NCBI GenBank assembly: GCA_947177005.1 | Contig: CAMWSZ010000161.1 | Coordinates: 1-6,867, forward strand | Origin: an uncultured Clostridia bacterium | Lineage (GTDB): Bacteria > Bacillota > Clostridia > Oscillospirales > Oscillospiraceae | Length of the DNA stretch: 6,867 bases | Reading direction: 5' to 3' | Shown: positions 5,895 to 6,867 of the stretch, piece after piece | Layout: the number at the start of each line of letters is the position of its first letter | Numbering within the stretch: position 1 is the first letter of the stretch | Notes under the pieces: model-generated | Told to the model about the DNA's origin: nothing | What the model saw: only the letters and a program-made list of their open reading frames with translations | Databases searched by the model: none | Position numbers and translations under genes: made by a program

Positions 5895-6200
5895 ATGGCA
5901 AAAACAGCGAATCTCTATGCCCGGATTGAGCCGGATGTAAAAGAACAGGCGGAAGATATCTTAGCGGCACTCGGCATCCCTGTGTCTAATGCGATCAATA
6001 TGTTCTATAAACAAATCATTTTACAGCGTGGGATTCCTTTTGAAGTGAAGCTTCCGCAGGCAAAAATGGTTGATATGAGCAAGCTGACAGCGCAAGAACT
6101 GGATCAGGAACTGGAGAAAGGTTACAATGACGTTCTGGCAGGCCGAACAAAACCAGCAAATGCAGTTTTTGAACAAATCCGGAAGGACTACAGCCTATGA
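5895..6200 (+). CDS. RelB/DinJ-family antitoxin, 101 aa
   Basis: The labile antitoxin of a type II toxin-antitoxin pair; it should bind the toxin encoded next and repress the shared promoter. Residues 4-11 (TANLYARI) form the beta strand, and two helices (12-26 and 30-44) complete a ribbon-helix-helix DNA-binding fold. AINMFYKQIILQRGIPFEVK (33-52) is the signature stretch of the RelB/DinJ family. The C-terminal half (about 60-101) is charged and likely wraps the toxin. ATG 5895 follows AAGGAG (5880-5885) at nine bases. The last bases overlap the toxin start (ATGA), giving translational coupling. Its position just inside the tRNA genes suggests a stabilising role for the element, or a chromosomal neighbour of it. 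Confidence 0.9.
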   Translation: MAKTANLYARIEPDVKEQAEDILAALGIPVSNAINMFYKQIILQRGIPFEVKLPQAKMVDMSKLTAQELDQELEKGYNDVLAGRTKPANAVFEQIRKDYSL

Positions 6201-6529
6201 TGTATTCCGTTAAAATCACTGGTCAGGCTGAAACGGACTTACGAGGGATCTATGAATATATCGCCTATGAGCTGCGGTCCGCTCAAAATGCCGCAGCTCA
6301 GTTGTCCAGACTGGAGCAGAATATTTACTCGCTCGATCAAATGCCGGAGCGCTATCGCCGCTATGAGAAAGAACCCTGGTTCAGTCGGGGATGGCGAATC
6401 ATGCCGGTAGACCGCTATTGTGTGTTCTACATGTTGGATTACGACCGGAGGATTGTAAATATCACACGCGTCCTGTATGGCGGCAGAGACATGGATCATG
6501 TACTCTTTGAAGGCACAGAAGAAGCCTGA
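6197..6529 (+). CDS. RelE/ParE-family toxin, 110 aa
   Basis: The toxin partner of the preceding antitoxin. RelE-type members cleave mRNA on the ribosome and ParE-type members poison DNA gyrase; sequence reading alone does not decide which. Signatures are two N-terminal helices (AETDLRGIYEYIAYEL, 11-26, and NAAAQLSRLEQNIYSL) and the C-terminal sheet YRRYEKEPW (53-61), RGWRIMPVDRYCVFYMLD (64-81) and VNITRVLYGGRDMDHVL (87-103), matching the common PVxxYxVFY and RVLYGxRD pattern. ATG 6197 overlaps the antitoxin stop by four bases; ATG 6200 is an alternative start one codon later. No separate promoter is seen. It looks full-length and intact. Confidence 0.9.
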   Translation: MMYSVKITGQAETDLRGIYEYIAYELRSAQNAAAQLSRLEQNIYSLDQMPERYRRYEKEPWFSRGWRIMPVDRYCVFYMLDYDRRIVNITRVLYGGRDMDHVLFEGTEEA

Positions 6530-6546
6530 CACAGCAGAAAAAACTC

Positions 6547-6582
6547 CGCGTTAGAAGAAGCGTTAGAAAACCGCTTCACGCG
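6547..6582 (+). promoter_or_regulatory. Bulged hairpin after the toxin gene
   Basis: Outer stem CGCGT (6547-6551) / ACGCG (6578-6582) and inner stem GAAGCG (6557-6562) / CGCTTC (6572-6577), with a five-base bulge (TAGAA) on one side. It is 17 bases after the toxin stop. No T-run follows, so it may protect the 3' end of the mRNA rather than terminate it. Confidence 0.35.
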
Positions 6583-6621
6583 CCGGGAGGCAAAAATTAA
6601 AGCAGGCAAAAAAGTAAAAGA

Positions 6622-6655
6622 AAAAAGCCCAAATCCGTAAAGATTTGAGCTTTTT
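6622..6655. terminator. Intrinsic terminator of the tRNA-Leu genes, possibly bidirectional
   Basis: AAAAAGCCCAAATC (6622-6635) and GATTTGAGCTTTTT (6642-6655) form a 14-bp stem with a six-base loop. On the minus strand every position pairs (one as G-T), and T-runs stand at both ends. It lies two bases past the CCA end of tRNA-Leu(CAG), as expected for its terminator, and can also stop transcription from the toxin-antitoxin side. Confidence 0.8.
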
Positions 6656-6657
6656 AC

Positions 6658-6745
6658 TGGTGCGCGAGGCGGGACTTGAACCCGCACGTGCGTATTGCAC
6701 ACTAGAACCTGAATCTAGCGAGTCTGCCAATTCCACCACTCGCGC
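6658..6745 (-). tRNA. tRNA-Leu (anticodon CAG)
   Basis: Read on the minus strand, GCGCGAG pairs with CTCGCGC as acceptor stem, followed by discriminator A and an encoded CCA (6660-6658). The anticodon arm is CTAGA, loop TTCAGGT, TCTAG, giving CAG for codon CUG. A long variable arm (GTGC/GCAC) marks a class II tRNA, and the T-arm GCGGGTTCAAGTCCCGC is intact. The 3' end faces the integrase side, the usual orientation for a tRNA used as an integration target. Confidence 0.95.
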
Positions 6746-6778
6746 ACATCATTAAGATTTTGGCTGTAATAAGAGGAG

Positions 6779-6863
6779 TGGTGCGAGTGACGGGACTTGA
6801 ACCCGTACGTCTGTTGACACACGCCCCTCAAACGTGCCTGTCTACCAGTTCCAGCACACTCGC
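6779..6863 (-). tRNA. tRNA-Leu (anticodon GAG)
   Basis: On the minus strand the acceptor stem is GCGAGTG / CACTCGC, then discriminator A and an encoded CCA (6781-6779). The anticodon arm is CACGT, loop TTGAGGG, GCGTG, giving GAG for codons CUC/CUU. The T-arm is ACGGGTTCAAGTCCCGT and a long variable arm is present. It lies upstream of tRNA-Leu(CAG), 33 bases apart, so both are probably one transcript whose promoter is outside the window. Confidence 0.95.
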
Positions 6864-6867
6864 ATCT

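Noticed and set aside
4328..6177. TTTTGAACA found three times (4328, 4613, 6167) as possible integrase arm sites
   Set aside because: A nine-base word occurring three times is about what chance gives in a window of this size, and one copy is inside the antitoxin gene.
1..6867. CRISPR array, rRNA or insertion-sequence ends
   Set aside because: No regularly spaced repeats, no rRNA-like sequence, and no paired terminal repeats with a transposase are visible.

Overview
The window looks like the integration/transfer end of an integrative element in a gut-type Firmicute (class Clostridia, probably Oscillospiraceae or Lachnospiraceae). The reasons are strong AGGAGG-type ribosome sites before almost every gene, mid-range GC with patches of AT-rich DNA, CCA-encoding tRNA-Leu genes, and protein families typical of clostridial conjugative or mobilizable elements. 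All identifications come from reading motifs by eye; no database search was possible.

Layout, left to right. Positions 1-1260 hold a tightly packed + strand operon of small accessory genes: a 64-aa acidic protein, a 181-aa hypothetical protein with a TTG start, a 47-aa protein, and a 109-aa protein resembling sigma-70 region 2 without region 4. Positions 1261-1749 hold a 69-aa hypothetical gene with stem-loops on both sides that share the stem sequence GGGACAG. Positions 1750-1878 hold a dead N-terminal fragment of a serine recombinase (resolvase). Positions 1892-2554 carry the only minus-strand protein gene, AT-rich with a cysteine-rich C-terminus, followed by a 270-bp divergent intergenic region.

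Positions 2825-5782 form the mobility module. It has a soluble FtsK/SpoIIIE-type DNA translocase with a C-terminal winged-helix (gamma-like) domain, a small excisionase-like helix-turn-helix protein, an intrinsic terminator, and a tyrosine integrase. The integrase keeps all its catalytic residues but is split by a one-base frameshift near 4886. Positions 5823-6529 hold a RelB/DinJ - RelE/ParE type II toxin-antitoxin operon with its own promoter. The window ends with a terminator and two tandem minus-strand tRNA-Leu genes (anticodons CAG and GAG).

Working model (inference): the element excises and integrates with Int plus the HTH protein as recombination directionality factor. The FtsK-like ATPase moves the DNA, and the toxin-antitoxin pair stabilises the element near its right end. 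The 3' end of tRNA-Leu(CAG) faces the element and is a plausible, unproven, attachment site. The integrase frameshift and the resolvase remnant suggest an element that may be decaying or fixed. No relaxase, type IV secretion gene, replication gene or CRISPR array is visible in the window.
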